Shown here: one piece after another, positions 1 to 11,800 of the stretch
Numbering within the stretch: position 1 is the first letter of the stretch
Layout of the letters: every line of letters starts with the position of its first letter
Assembly: GCA_039619475.1 (NCBI GenBank)
Contig: CM077116.1
Coordinates: forward strand, 30,701,183 to 30,765,182
DNA: 64,000 nucleotides
Source of the DNA: Icerya purchasi
Lineage: Eukaryota; Arthropoda; Insecta; Hemiptera; Monophlebidae
Direction: 5' to 3'
Made by a program: the position numbers and the translations under genes
The notes under the pieces: model-generated
What the model saw: only the letters and a program-made list of their open reading frames with translations
Told to the model about the DNA's origin: nothing
Databases searched by the model: none

Positions 1-79
1 TGTGTACTATTACGGATAATTCGAAATTAAATTCTCGTTACAAATAAACTCCGCCGTTATAAATTATAAAATAAAATTG

Positions 80-358
80 ATGGAAACCAGAAAACCAATA
101 AAATCAGCGATGTCACATATAGAACTTTTTAAACAGATAGATTGCGAACCTCTTGTCCCGCGTCTGACAATTGTTTCAGCATCGCAATCTCGGGTTCAGG
201 TAGCTGATTGGCTCAAGAAGAGGAGACAAACTCTTATTAGCAGCGTACTTCCTGTCAATGGAGGAGCCTTACCTGTGGGAACTTCATCTGACGCGAGTGC
301 GGTTGCAACAAATAATGCTCTAAAGCTCGACAGTTCTACATCGATCAATGCCAGTTAG
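80..358 (+). CDS. Unassigned coding-looking ORF (92 codons)
   Basis: An open frame runs from an ATG at 80 to a TAG at 356-358. Its codon choice is varied and looks protein-like, unlike the low-complexity ORFs elsewhere in the window. Residues include PLVPRLTIVSASQSRVQVAD followed by WLKKRRQTLISS, then a Ser/Thr/Ala-rich tail. I do not recognise the family. There is no obvious splice acceptor at the start. An AATAAA-like signal near 720 could end a transcript. It could be a terminal exon, a small gene, a processed pseudogene or a transposon fragment. It lies upstream of the RhoGEF PH exon but shows no resemblance to a DH domain, so I do not assign it to that gene. Confidence 0.3.
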   Translation: METRKPIKSAMSHIELFKQIDCEPLVPRLTIVSASQSRVQVADWLKKRRQTLISSVLPVNGGALPVGTSSDASAVATNNALKLDSSTSINAS

Positions 359-1213
359 AGTGTCACAATGATCACTTAATCAAAAGTTGTTACATACATA
401 CGGTGGGAATCCAAAATATTGATAAACAACGTCGTCTCAGTATGGCGTATTACGGAACAATTAAGTTGAATACTACTCGTGTGGGACTAAATTGAAATCT
501 GCTTAGCATACAATGTCGGTCTTGTGCTCGTACAAAGAAAGTATTTAATAAAAAGAAAAAGGAAAAAAAAAAAGTTCCCTCCAACAAGCTGTCTGGCCAG
601 TAATACTCGTAGACTGCCAGTAGTAGTATATAAACTTACGGAAGAATGGTATCTTCTTCACTTTATGCAAGTTTTGCGGTACTGATGTACTAAGCCCAGA
701 GATGTATAATTAAATATACGAATAAATCGACTATTAAAGAGACTGAGGTTTATAGAGGGAATAATTTAGTTCGATAGAATAATTATTAGGATAATTTGAA
801 TTAAATGTTTGCGATACTCTGTAATATTATAAGTAGGCTTCGTTTATCATTCCTTTCTTCTACCAACTAAGGTGAATAAATAAATGGTTTAATTTCGTAC
901 CCGGATGTGTAATATACATTTATTGCCGGAATTAATAAAATTATTTTCACGAAACGCAGATCAACAAATAACTAACTGGTCTCGTGTCCCCTATTCTCTG
1001 CAATTTGCCAGAGTTTTTTTTTTTTTTTTGATGCGTCAGCAAAATTATTTTTCACTCGTTTTCTTGCTCTCGGAAACAGGTGCGTTATTATCACTACTAT
1101 TATTGTTTCCGATAAATTTAACTTTCCTTTCATGTAGACCATTTATATCCGTTAAGTTATAATGTTATTTCGTACTTTTGATTTTTAAATATCACTTACG
1201 CTGCATTTTTCAG
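359..1213. other. Non-coding stretch upstream of the RhoGEF exon
   Basis: AT-rich sequence with poly-T runs (for example around 1015-1030). No upstream DH-domain exon could be recognised here. The last bases, ending in a T-rich tract plus CAG at 1211-1213, form the splice acceptor of the next exon. I see no other feature. Confidence 0.5.
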
Positions 1214-1457
1214 AATCTGGATCTGACTAAGCATAAGTTGATAACAGAAGGCTCGTTGAATTTGCGAATAACGAATAGGCAGAAGCTGATAGAACTACAC
1301 GTACTGCTGTTAGAAGACGTTATCATACTGTTGCAAAAACAGGACGAGAAATACGTTTTAAAGTTCTATAACACCAACAGTAGTACCGGTGAACGAACCC
1401 CTATACTAAGTCCGGTTATTAAAGTGTCGACAGCGCTAGTCAGGCCTAATGCTACCG
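1214..1457 (+). CDS. RhoGEF2: RhoGEF2-like exon: N-terminal half of the PH domain
   Basis: This internal exon is bounded by a T-rich tract plus CAG at 1211-1213 and by a GTAATT donor at 1458. It reads NLDLTKHKLITEGSLNLRI, then LHVLLLEDVIILLQKQDEKY, then a Ser/Thr-rich loop and SPVIKVSTALVRPNAT. This closely follows the start of the PH domain of Drosophila RhoGEF2 and vertebrate ARHGEF11/ARHGEF12: the LDLT...EGPLTWRI strand, LHVLLLEDLLVLLQKQDEKL and SPVLKLNAVLIRSVAT. These proteins activate RhoA downstream of G-alpha-12/13. The DH domain catalyses nucleotide exchange, and the adjacent PH domain supports membrane and active-Rho binding. The exon is 244 nt (81 codons plus 1 base) and continues in phase into 8737-8824. 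The catalytic DH domain is left of the window. The family call is strong; ARHGEF11/12 versus a close paralogue is less certain. Confidence 0.87.
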
Positions 1458-1784
1458 GTAATTACTTACTATAATATATTTTTTCTTACCTTTTTTTTTT
1501 TTTTTTTTTTTTCGTTTATTTTTATACAATTTTCTTGTCGTACATGTTTAAACAACTTCAAAATTCTCCGCTGACAAAACCAATCGCATTATCAACTACG
1601 TTTATCTCTGTATTCTTCTTTTCGCGTGTTAGATAGAAATAGTTTTTTTTTTTTTTTTTTTTTTTTGTATTTTTTAATGTAATTAACATGTAAAATTCCC
1701 CAAGTCTATAAGGTTAGTTAATTTCACGATTGACCGCCATTACTAACCGAAATTAAAGCTAACAAACTTAAAGTTGGCAATAAA

Positions 1785-1786
<2 letters not shown>

Positions 1787-1832
<46 letters not shown>
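1787..1832. repeat. (TAA)n microsatellite
   Basis: About 15 uninterrupted TAA units inside the RhoGEF intron. Confidence 0.95.
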
Positions 1833-1834
<2 letters not shown>

Positions 1835-2497
1835 TAAATGATGTTTAAATAGTCCAACAAAAAAAAAATGCCCGTTTATATTTAATATTTTGAGCAAAAT
1901 AACAGCGTTCAAGTTCAGAGTGTTGTCTGAATAAGACGGTTGTAACATCGTCCAAAACGTCAGATGTAAGCGTGAATTTTTTAAACATAGTTTTGACGAT
2001 CAAAAACAGGCTCGCAGATAATTTTAACGGTCAAGAATCATTCGCATCAAATAACTACTGATTGCGCGATTACATTTTATTCAAAGATTTCAATCGAAAT
2101 GTCCATCCAAAGTATTCGTTTGTAATTGTATCCCATCTATTTTTAATAGATAGATAAAAATTATGTTTAACAAAAAAAAAAAAAAAAAAAATTGTTGGTT
2201 ATTCCTATATATGAGTAGATAATTAACCGGTTTAAAAATAATTGACGTTAAATTATCTGCTCGTCAAATACGGTATGCTTGTCATTCCGTATATTAATCG
2301 GTGTTATTCTATTTAAGATCAAACGTTGATCAAAATTCCCTACCGTTGAGTAAAGATTTTGGTCGCCTATTACAGTTACGGATATATAATACGGTAATTC
2401 TAGAAACAGATTACGACGAATCTTCGGAGAAAATTTTAATCTGTTTTCCGTTATACTTATTACCTACGACTTCTAATGTCTGAACTTTAAAATTTAA

Positions 2498-2528
<31 letters not shown>

Positions 2529-4488
2529 CGAAATATAAAAAGTTGAATAGGACTTGTGAAGTTTCAAAAAGGCCCTTAATGAAGGCAATAAATTCGTCGC
2601 TATCGGATGCTTTTCCAGGTATAATTTATGTTTTTCATATTTCAAATAAAACGAAAAACATTCATCGGAGTTGTTTTCAAAGGTACATACTGTCATTGAA
2701 GAAGTACGAAATTTTAATATAACGAAGGAAAAAAAAATTATAAGTTGATTTTGTTTTCATTTAGTGAACATTAATAGTTTGCGATTTTTAAATCGGAATT
2801 TATAAGTATAATCGCGTTTCAAATGAAACAAGAAAAATTTATTTCATTTTAAATTTTTGTTCTACACGACCCTGTCACATTAAACGATTTCATGCCGTTC
2901 TTTTTCAACCTTTAAATATGTAAAAATAATGGGGGTGGTGGTGGGGGGGGGGGGATTTCCCGCCAGTCTGCACTGCTTAATAGATTATAGTGCGTGTTTA
3001 TGCATACGTATGTATAGAAACATGTAGCAAAGTTAGTTGAAAAATTATTCCGGTCTTCCTTTTAAAATGTCAAAGAAACTCGGAGAAAAACTTTCAAGCA
3101 ACATTCTTAAGTTGTATCCCCCCACCTCCAACCGACCTAGTATGTAGTCTGTGTGTAACTATTATGACCATTACAGCACATACACAGAGGGGTAATTTAA
3201 ATTTGCCGGATTAAGCTGTTTTGATAGAAGTTGCACCATTTTACAAGACCCCTTCTCTATGTTTCTTACTAGGCCAAGTTGTTTTCGTAGCGCAGTGAAC
3301 TTTGGGCAGGTAAGGAGACTTTCGGTACACTTGCGAGACTACCACCATAAGAGGGAGAAACAACTGGAGAGACGGCGTTTTGTCGATTATATGTTTATGT
3401 GAGATAATGGTGTGGCCGATTCGCAGCCGACTGAGAATCTTAAAGTCGTAAAGGGATGTTCCTTCCGGGTGGCCACCATGGTTGAACTGTGTGTTTAATG
3501 ATTTTTAAGAATGCCGTAGTAACTCTTCATTCAGTTTTCCGCTGGTTTTCACCTGTCGTATTAATTGTCAAACTCCTTCACTCATTTTTAATTTTTGTTA
3601 ATTTTTTTGAAGAAAAAAAAAAAAGGAATAGATTTTGTGATTTTTATATTGTAAACTAATTTCTCTTCTCTCGGTAAAAGTCTTCCGCAAACCTTAAACG
3701 GTGATCGACCGTGTTTGCTTTTAAGTTTCATATAGTTCTTAATTCAATTAACCGAGCTTTTTAGTTCGTTACTTGATTTCCTCTGTAACTGCGACAAATT
3801 CTTCTTCGAGCATTTTATAAATGTCCGGTCAAGTCGATAATTTTTCTTGTCTCGTGTTCACTAATTCCTACCTGAAATACTTTGAATAGTTATAAATGAA
3901 AATCTGCACTGGAAAGCGGATCTAAACTTTTTACACTTTTTGTCTAATCATTTTTCGGTTTGGTTTTTTCACGAGTTGTGTTCGCTGAAAGTAGTTCATA
4001 AAAGAAAAATAAAAGAGAACAAAAAAGAAGTCGCGTTCCTTGTCGATTCATTAGCGCGTGGCATACATGTAATAACATTTTAGGAGTAGAGTTTACTTAT
4101 TTCGCTTGTGCAAACGACGAATGATAAATGTTTACCTTTTCCTTGCGCACTTCTCGTCATCCTCTCAGCCTGTTTACTCTACATTACTGTTGACCGTTAA
4201 TTTTGTGTGTATTTATCCTACAACGGTTCATCATTGCTTTCTGAATTAAACGATTTACCTGTTCATACGCGTTTGACAGCTATTTAGTAACGCGGTATCT
4301 ATATTAAAATCTGAAATTTTAATTCCTCCTGAAACTTTTAGGCGTTAAATGTAGTACTTTTCGCGTTTATCATTGTTTTTTCACTTAATTTTACATGTCC
4401 GCGATTCAATTTCAACATGAGTATTTCTTAAAAATCAATTCAAGGCGAATAGTGTATTTTCCGGCTTTTTCTTAGATTACTTGGTTTA

Positions 4489-5108
4489 TAGGGGCGGATC
4501 CCGGCCATGGGGGAATTATATAATTACGTAAAATCTTCTACAGTAAGCAGTAGATTTGCGAAATACCCCTTGTTTCATAAAGAAAATCAAATAGCGACCT
4601 CTTTCGAAATTTAAAAATGTTTTAAAAATACATAATTATTATAATTTTTAATTTAAATTTTGTCTTATATTTAGGCAAAAAATAAAACGAAATTATAAAA
4701 TTCTAGCTAAGATGGTAGTTTAGAAATAGTAAGAGAGATAGTATTTTTATTAGAATTTACTTCTTTTTTATTTTTGTTAGTAATCCGATCCGAATTCTTT
4801 GTTCGTGAGCAAGTTTAAATATATGTATTTCTCATTAAACTATTATTTTCATTTACATTACAAAATAAAAATAAAAAGTAAGGTAAAAGATCGATGACAG
4901 TTGGGTTTAAAATATAATAAAAATGTAACATTAATAGTTTTACTAGAAAACGGTATTAAATATTGATTATTAAAATCCATAAATAAAATTTATGCAAGTC
5001 TTTTATAGCATAAATTAAGTTTCTCTGTTATAACAAATTTTTTCATAGAGGTTTTGGTTCTTCGGGGGGGTGGGGGATGTCCCCTATCACCCCGTGGATC
5101 CGCCACTG
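4489..5108. mobile_element. Short DNA-transposon-like (MITE-like) element
   Basis: The left end reads GGGGCGGATCC then CGGCCATGGGGG. The reverse complement of the right end reads CAGTGGCGGATCC then ACGGGGTGATAGGGG. These are imperfect terminal inverted repeats sharing GGCGGATCC and a G-rich subterminal block. The roughly 600-bp interior is AT-rich without an ORF, so this would be a non-autonomous element. Ends of the form CAGTGGCGGATCCA are common on arthropod cut-and-paste elements. The superfamily is unclear: only a TA is shared at the flanks, and no 8-bp duplication is visible. Confidence 0.5.
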
Positions 5109-5749
5109 GTATATATATATATGTATTTTTTTTATATATATATATATACGAAAACACACATTTTTAAACCAGTCGTAATTGATTTATAAATTTAAAAAAA
5201 TAATAAAAGTAAAAGATTTTTATTTTTTACGAATAATCCTAAAATTTTGGTTTTTCCACAATTTTCGAATCCATTTTTGCTTCGCATTCTTTTGTAAAAG
5301 TAATTCTAAAATTTTTAACTTTTTACTTTCTTTCAATTATACCTCAACGTTTACTTGTAATCTTTTTTTTTTTCTGTAAACAATTGTATAGGATTTAAAT
5401 GTAAAATTAATTGTAAACTAGCTGCATTATAAAAGAATTTTTAGCAACTTCTCTCATTTTCTTAAATGCGTTGTTGATTTAGAATTCTTAGATTTCCTGT
5501 TGTATTATTATTCTTTTCGACACGGTGAATTAATTATAAGTTACTTTCAAAGTAGCTAATGCTTATCTCGATATTCAATTTCAGGGTCAACTCTTTATAG
5601 TAAATTTCGATCATCTTTACAAAAAGATGCAGTTGTAATTATTATATTTACGTACTTTATTACATACGCATATTATTATTATTATTATTATTGTAATTCG
5701 ATCAACGATATATCAACTATTTGGTTTCTCACAGCTTTCTTTTGTTTCT
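5109..5749. other. AT-rich intronic stretch
   Basis: Contains (TA)n near 5110-5150 and a short (ATT)n near 5672-5692. I see no gene. The boundary with the LINE relic at about 5750 is approximate. Confidence 0.5.
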
Positions 5750-6924
5750 GCCGTATTCGCTGTTGACGACGTTGCTCCTCTCTTTCTTCAGTCTATTGTT
5801 TCCCTATGCGCAGTTTCGTGTTCTCCTTGATTTACTGGTTTTTTCTTTGTCCATGCTATAATTCGATACAAGTGCCGTTTTGATATCGATTTCGTTTAAA
5901 TCGCTTTCTACTTCACACGAATTATTTGTGTCTATTATTCGTACTTCGAAGAAATACAAAAATTCGATTAGTTAATCTTAAGGGGCCCAAGCGCATCGTG
6001 TACTCGTAAAATATGATTCGTCCTTTTTTTCATCGCATCAATTAGTTTCTTCGAGTATTTATATACTTCCATGTCGGTTCTTTGTCTGTATTGTTTGTTT
6101 TCTTTAGTTGACCCTAAGTCGTTATATTTTTCTTTCCTTTGCTTGTAATTTTTCGATTATACCTTCCGTGTCTAATGCAAGAGTTTTTGCCGCATAAAGC
6201 GCTTCAGCTAGAGTAACCGTTTGGTAATGACGCAGTTTCGCATTGCGTGATATAGACTTTTTTTTTTTTTTTTTTGTTTTTTTACAAATATTTCTCCTTG
6301 TCCGTTGAAAAGCTATTTCCAGTTTCTTTATTCTAGCTAATAGTGTTGTCTTTTCTAACACGTTGAGCTCGATCCATTCTCCTAGATACTTAAATTTGTC
6401 TACTCTGCTATACTAGTTATTCTCTACTATCGATAGTTTAGCTGCTGTTTGGATCTTGGTTATAAGGCTTGTTTTAGCGGTAAAAATTTGCAGATCGCTT
6501 TTGTCGCTTCAATCGTCAGTGTCTTAATTTAACTGCAACTTTTATCATGTTTACAAGAATCATCATACTATCTGGGAAAGACCGTCTACTGTTAAATTGT
6601 TTATCTCCTGTCCTAATCTGATTCCACTTTCGGAATTTTCCTTTTCTAATTTTATGCGCTATTCTCGGACACTAATTTAAAAAATAATAATAACGGCAAT
6701 AATCCCTATAATGAATTCGAGATTTCTCGTCTGAATTTTACCTTTTATGTGTACAGAGTTTATTGAAGAATAAGACGAGTCTTTTTATCTAATTCCAGCT
6801 CTTCGCTGGTTAATGTTTTAGTTTTGTGTAGGATAAGATAAACTTTAAATTCATAATTTGTTTACTATAGCTTCGTCGTCTTTTGAACAACCTCCTTGAT
6901 ATTTTCCTAATCGGATGTTGAATT

Positions 6925-6955
<31 letters not shown>

Positions 6956-7410
6956 CTTGCTTGTATGGTTTTCGATAAGATTTACTGGCAATAGGGAGTG
7001 TCCTGTAATTGCTCATTTCTTATGTACCGGATGAATTAAGGTTATCGTCCGTGAGTTTAGCACTCTTGCAGTTTCCCAGGTTGTGTTCGTCAGTTCTGTT
7101 AATTCATTAAATATTTAATTTACGGTTCTACCGCAATTACTGTATCTTCTCCTGGTGGTCTATTATTTTTGAGCGACTGAATAATTTTTGTACGATTTTG
7201 TCCATTCGTCGATGGCAGTGAATGTGGATTCGTTTCTATACTATTTTCAAAACTTTCTCTGAGAACTTCACAGTTTAGGATAGTTTCAAAATATTTTACT
7301 AGTATTCGACAATTATCCTGATCGTTGTATGCGATTTTGTCATTTTTATCTTTAGAATGTAGGCTCGGCGATGCATTGACATTATTTTTAAACTGTAAAA
7401 TTTGCAAACC
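5750..7410 (-). pseudogene. Decayed RTE-like LINE reverse-transcriptase relic
   Basis: Read on the - strand, scattered frames give a recognisable non-LTR reverse-transcriptase series. Near 7400-7120 are KYFETILNCEVL and SLKNNRPPGED (compare the LLNCEEP and LKNNKAPGEDGI motifs of RTE-type ORFs). Near 6400-6120 are DKFKYLGEWIE, LRHYQTVTLAEALYAAKTLA and IEKLQAKERKI (compare LRYYNTVxRPExLYASETL and KLExKERKI). Near 6070-5950 is EVYKYSKKLIDAMKKR, followed by a degenerate tail. Stops and frameshifts interrupt it everywhere, and a poly-T tract splits the KKERK region. It is an old, dead copy inserted antisense in the RhoGEF intron. Edges are approximate. RTE-like is my family inference. Confidence 0.65.
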
Positions 7411-7574
7411 TGGTTTGTTTTTTTTTTGTTTTTTTTTTTTTAAATTCTTCTCAATTTTACTTAACCGATTTTTATCGAATACACGTTTTACATTTATTTA
7501 GTTATTATTATTTTTTTTTTTTTTAGTCTACGGACCGTTTTTAATATCTATGTTCATTACAGTCGAATGAAGGT

Positions 7575-7870
7575 TTTTAAAGGATATATCGCGAATAATT
7601 TTCCTTTAAGAATTCCATAGTCGGTCTTATCCTTCCAGACGATTTTGATAGAGCCATATCTAAGATAGAAATGTCATGCTTTTTTCGAGTTTCCTGTAAT
7701 CCATCGTACTCGAGAAAAGTATGTTAAATGCAGGTTTGTATTTAGCTCCTGCATAGAGGACAAGAAGGTTGATTAGCATCGGTTAAAATATAGTCGAGCA
7801 ACAATCTTGTTCGCCGTAGTCGTAGTAGACTATTCGTCGTCAGAGACAATAATCGAATCGTCTCTAATGG
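7575..7870 (-). pseudogene. Fragment of a different LINE: ORF2 C-terminal zinc finger
   Basis: On the - strand, one frame reads RLRRTRLLLDYILTDANQPS then CPLCRS. After an in-frame stop it continues HTFLEYDGLQETRKKH and ISILDMALSKSSGRI. This matches the usual end of RNase-H-bearing LINE ORF2 proteins: R-x-R-x-x-x-T-R-L, a PxCPxC knuckle, then H-x-L-x-x-C-x-x-Y. It is a broken remnant next to, but distinct from, the RTE-like relic. Assignment rests on motif order only. Confidence 0.45.
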
Positions 7871-8736
7871 AGACCACCGGAGATCGATAGACTTTTTGAC
7901 TATGTATTACGAGGAAAGTGTGGAGAGGAAGCCCTACTGCTGCTTAATGAAGGACAATAAAATATTCGGTGCTTACGGTGGATCTGGTGGAAAAGCTAGG
8001 ATTGGGACATACCCTTTTATTTCTAACGTACACACAAGAATGTAATACTGTCGGCAGTACTTGATTGAACCCGCGCAATATGCAAAAAAGGATTTTGTCC
8101 ATTAACGGGATATTTGTATATTTTTCTTTCACATGGACAGTTTCGTACAGTGATTTGAATTATTCTATTATTATTTTACTCTACCATCCGGTAGAGTAAA
8201 TTTCAGTCTTCTCGTCGTAATTATTGAGAAAATTTAAATGATTTCCTCGGTATCAATATCTGATTTGACGAAATTGCTAAGACCGAATCTCACGATGTGA
8301 ATTTATTTTCTGCTCATTTTGACATTTTCCAGACAGGAAATATTACGAAATACCGCTCTTCCTATAATAAGTCGGTTTTGAAAATATCTTTAGGCATCAG
8401 TGGTGTTCGATGTGTGTGTGGGTATCGTAAATTTCAACGTTGATAGTTGGTCGTTCTTTTCTAAAGAAAGAAAAATTTTCACCGGTGCACGAATCTGACT
8501 ACTAAAAATTTTAAAAACTTCTAACGACGATAAAAAATGCGTAACCTAAACATCGTCCAAATTTCTACAACTTTAAAATACGGAAATTTCGTAACAATGA
8601 ATAAACAGAGTTGTCTGACGGGGAAAATTTTATATTACGGTGACTCTTCAGTTGACAAACAGATATGCGAAGAAATTCTAGTACATCATTAATTGATATT
8701 AATAATTTTTCCATTTGTTTTATCGTTTTTTTACAG

Positions 8737-8824
8737 ATAAAAAAGCGTTATTTTTAGTGAATACTTCTCATAATGGAGCCCAAATTTACGATCTCGTAGC
8801 TTCAACGTCTGCCGAAAAAAAAAC
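8737..8824 (+). CDS. RhoGEF2: RhoGEF2-like exon: second part of the PH domain
   Basis: The exon follows a T-rich tract plus ACAG and ends at a consensus GTAAGT donor (8825). The single base left by the previous exon plus AT gives Asp. The frame then reads DKKALFLVNTSHNGAQIYDL then VASTSAEKKT. In ARHGEF12 the matching segment is TDKRAFFII, followed by GPPQIYELVALTSSDKNTW. The order, the shared phase and the motif place this as the middle-to-late PH strands. The exon leaves two bases (AC), so the next exon should complete Thr and probably continue with the PH C-terminal helix beginning at Trp. I could not locate that exon, so the next intron is probably very long. Confidence 0.87.
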
Positions 8825-11800
8825 GTAAGTAACACACAAATTATTTATTTTAGTTGCATTAATTCGCGCTTATTAATTATAAGTTTTTTACTTATATATA
8901 TTATCAAAGGATACACTAACATTAACTTAAATGAAACAGCCGTTGTCTGAATTTAAATCCTGAGAGAGATAACGAGATTTTTTGATGAATTTCGTGAATT
9001 TCATTTGCATTTGCGTGGCAGACATTGAGAGCGTCTTTGTTGTATAAATAAAACGTCTGGAAGTAATCGTCCTATCGTGTGAAAAATTCAGATTAAGCAA
9101 AATTTTTATCGAATTCGCACGGAACGCTGGCTTACGAAGAAAATATAGTAAGCACCCCGGATAAAACATATATGCGCCTAAAAAAATAAGATAGGACAGT
9201 GTAAGGCAGTGTCGATGAAAATTCAGTTGACTCGAATTTTATCGGGAAAACGGCGAAAGATAGTTGTGTCCAATAATTAAGGTGTATTTTGCACATTTTT
9301 AATCACGTCGCTATTTCCGTTAAAATGAAACAATATTATGCATACGTTGTTGCGTACACTGTGATAAGTTGTATTAGCGCGTTAGTAAAAACATTTTTTT
9401 AAATTGGCGGTTAATTAGCGTACCTTTTTTTATCGTGAAAAATTTCAACTATTAAAGATCGTTAATGGATTATCGAATAATAATTACTAAGTACTACACG
9501 AATCGTATTACTACATGAATTTTACAGATTGCTCTATTCACGGGACATAAATTTTTAAGTATTCCCGGTCTCGATTTTGTGCCTTACACACCTGTCCTAA
9601 GTTGTCGGTAACCGCATGCCTAGTCGCTCAGATTTCTAACGTTCTTTTCTTATTTTCATTGTTTTTTTTTTTCGGGTCCGTATTTTCTGTATTTTTTTGA
9701 AATAGTTTCTTCGATGTTACGATTTTTTTTGATTTGTTTTAAATTTATAGAAATCTGCGTGTCGAGTTTTTTAATTGAAGCAATATTTATAAACTCTTTT
9801 TATTTATTGTTTTTTTATATATCAGTTTAAATGGAGAACACCATACACGTTTTATTTTCCTTTCTATTCAACGAATGTGACACACACAGTAGCATGTATT
9901 ACATCAATGGGGGTTATCAAAACGTGAAAACGCTTGTCTGGTATATTTATGCAACGAGTGTGCACGGAATTATAAGGACTCTTAATGATGTACAGATGAT
10001 GTTAGTGTCTACAAATATTTTATATTGAAATTTATTTATTTTTTTTAAATGCATTATAAAAAGCATTTTTGCTTTTGCATTGTAATGCCCCCCCCCCCCA
10101 CCCCTGTTCGGGAATGTCTCTTGTGATTATATTGCGCGCCCGTGAAAAAAATTATTACCTACGGTACTAGTAGCGTTTAAATTTCCGAACAATCATCAAC
10201 TTACCGTGCAAACGGTTTAAACACTTGTACTAAGTGCAGTTACGAACGATAAACGCGAAATTTATATCATTCATTAGTCCGAGTGTGGTATATATCTTAA
10301 AATTCTGCATTGGAGATGATGTGAAAGGGAATTCGTATCTTTTAGAAATGTGCCTTTAATTTAATAAATTTCCTTTCTTCTTTACGACTTGGATTTTAAA
10401 TAAATTAGCCCGCTTTCTCTAATTGACCCCATTTTTCTGCAGACTTCTTTTTTCTTTTTCGTTTTGTTTATTTATTTATTTATTTTTTGTATTGGCGTCG
10501 GTTACATGAAATTCCGGGAACTTCTTTTTGAAACAAAGGACGAGAGAGTTTTAAATTCGTAAAAGTATACGGAGCGGGTTGTCCCTTGTGGGATATGCCG
10601 CATCGATTTTTTTTTCCTTTACACTACGTAAAGTTCGCGCGTAAATGGCTTCGTTATTCTAACAACGACATTGTCAGGTATGATTCTTTATAACGATTAT
10701 GATAAATAATAAGCGTTAATGTAATGAAGAGCACTTTGTGCATCGTCGTCAACTTGCAGCTCTACGTACATAATTTATCATCGTTATTATAATTGATGTG
10801 TATTTTTTTTCGTGACGTTCCATAACTGCGAGCGGATAGTAAGATGAATCTGCTCCAAATTATGTTAACGGACATCGAAGATATGCCGTTATTGTCGACA
10901 TTTTGTTTATTAAAAAAATTTCACTGCGATGCCATCGCTTGCCTGTAAACCGAGAGCGCAATCTTTGATAACAAGCAGTAAGGGATTTCCGGGAGCGGAG
11001 CTTGGCATCGGAATAAAGGTGTTGAAAATTAATAACCTTACGTTTAATCCAGCTTTGAATAATCTGTAAAGAAATTGGTCTCTTACTTGACAAATTGTTA
11101 CCGCAGAACACGCTTAAAGATTATAGACGTCATCAAAGTGAAGATATCGCTATTTTTTCCAATACAATTTCATTTAAAATTCCAATTATTTGGAATACAT
11201 GCTGGAAAAAAGAAACTCTGTTAACAGAACACGCATTAAACAGGTAAGCATTGAATGGTGAAAAACGTACGTGCTCGCAAACCCGTTTTCAGGCGCTATA
11301 TTAAAGCACGGAAATACGCCCAGCGCTTCTATGTTTTAATGGAGGAAGTTTTGTAGAAAGATTGTTTCCCTGCTAAATTTATTCAAATTTCCCTAGTCGA
11401 TAAAAAGGGCTTTTAGTTTAAGCGAATTTATTTACAATATCTGTTAGAATACTACGTTATTAATAATCTGGATATAGTCTCGCTGTACAGTTTCTCTCGA
11501 GATTATTCAGTACCTAAAATCGAGGAACTCCCCTGGGACAGATGTTTGTATTGCAAAGTAATTTTTTTCCTTGCGGCAGTTGAACTGTAAACGCTACTGA
11601 TTTTTAATTCGCTATAATTAAAATTACCTCATCACGCGATGTTTTGAAATTAATATTATACGAAATAAATGTGGACGCAATTACACCGCCGGTAACTCGG
11701 AGAATTTTAATACGTTTTATTTGGAAAAATTACTATTTACATAAAAAAATGAAAATAGTTATAAAAAGCGCGGTGATTATGATTCTAAGTAATCGAAACT

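Larger units (their letters stand above)
1458..8736 (+). other. Intron of the RhoGEF2-like gene (7.3 kb)
   Basis: The intron runs from a GTAATT donor to a TTTTTTTACAG acceptor. It contains a (TAA)n microsatellite (1787-1832), many poly-A/T tracts, a short DNA-transposon-like element (4489-5108) and two decayed LINE fragments on the opposite strand (5750-7410 and 7575-7870). I found no other exon in it. The stretch 3110-3500 is less AT-biased than its surroundings and has no recognisable content. Confidence 0.75.
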
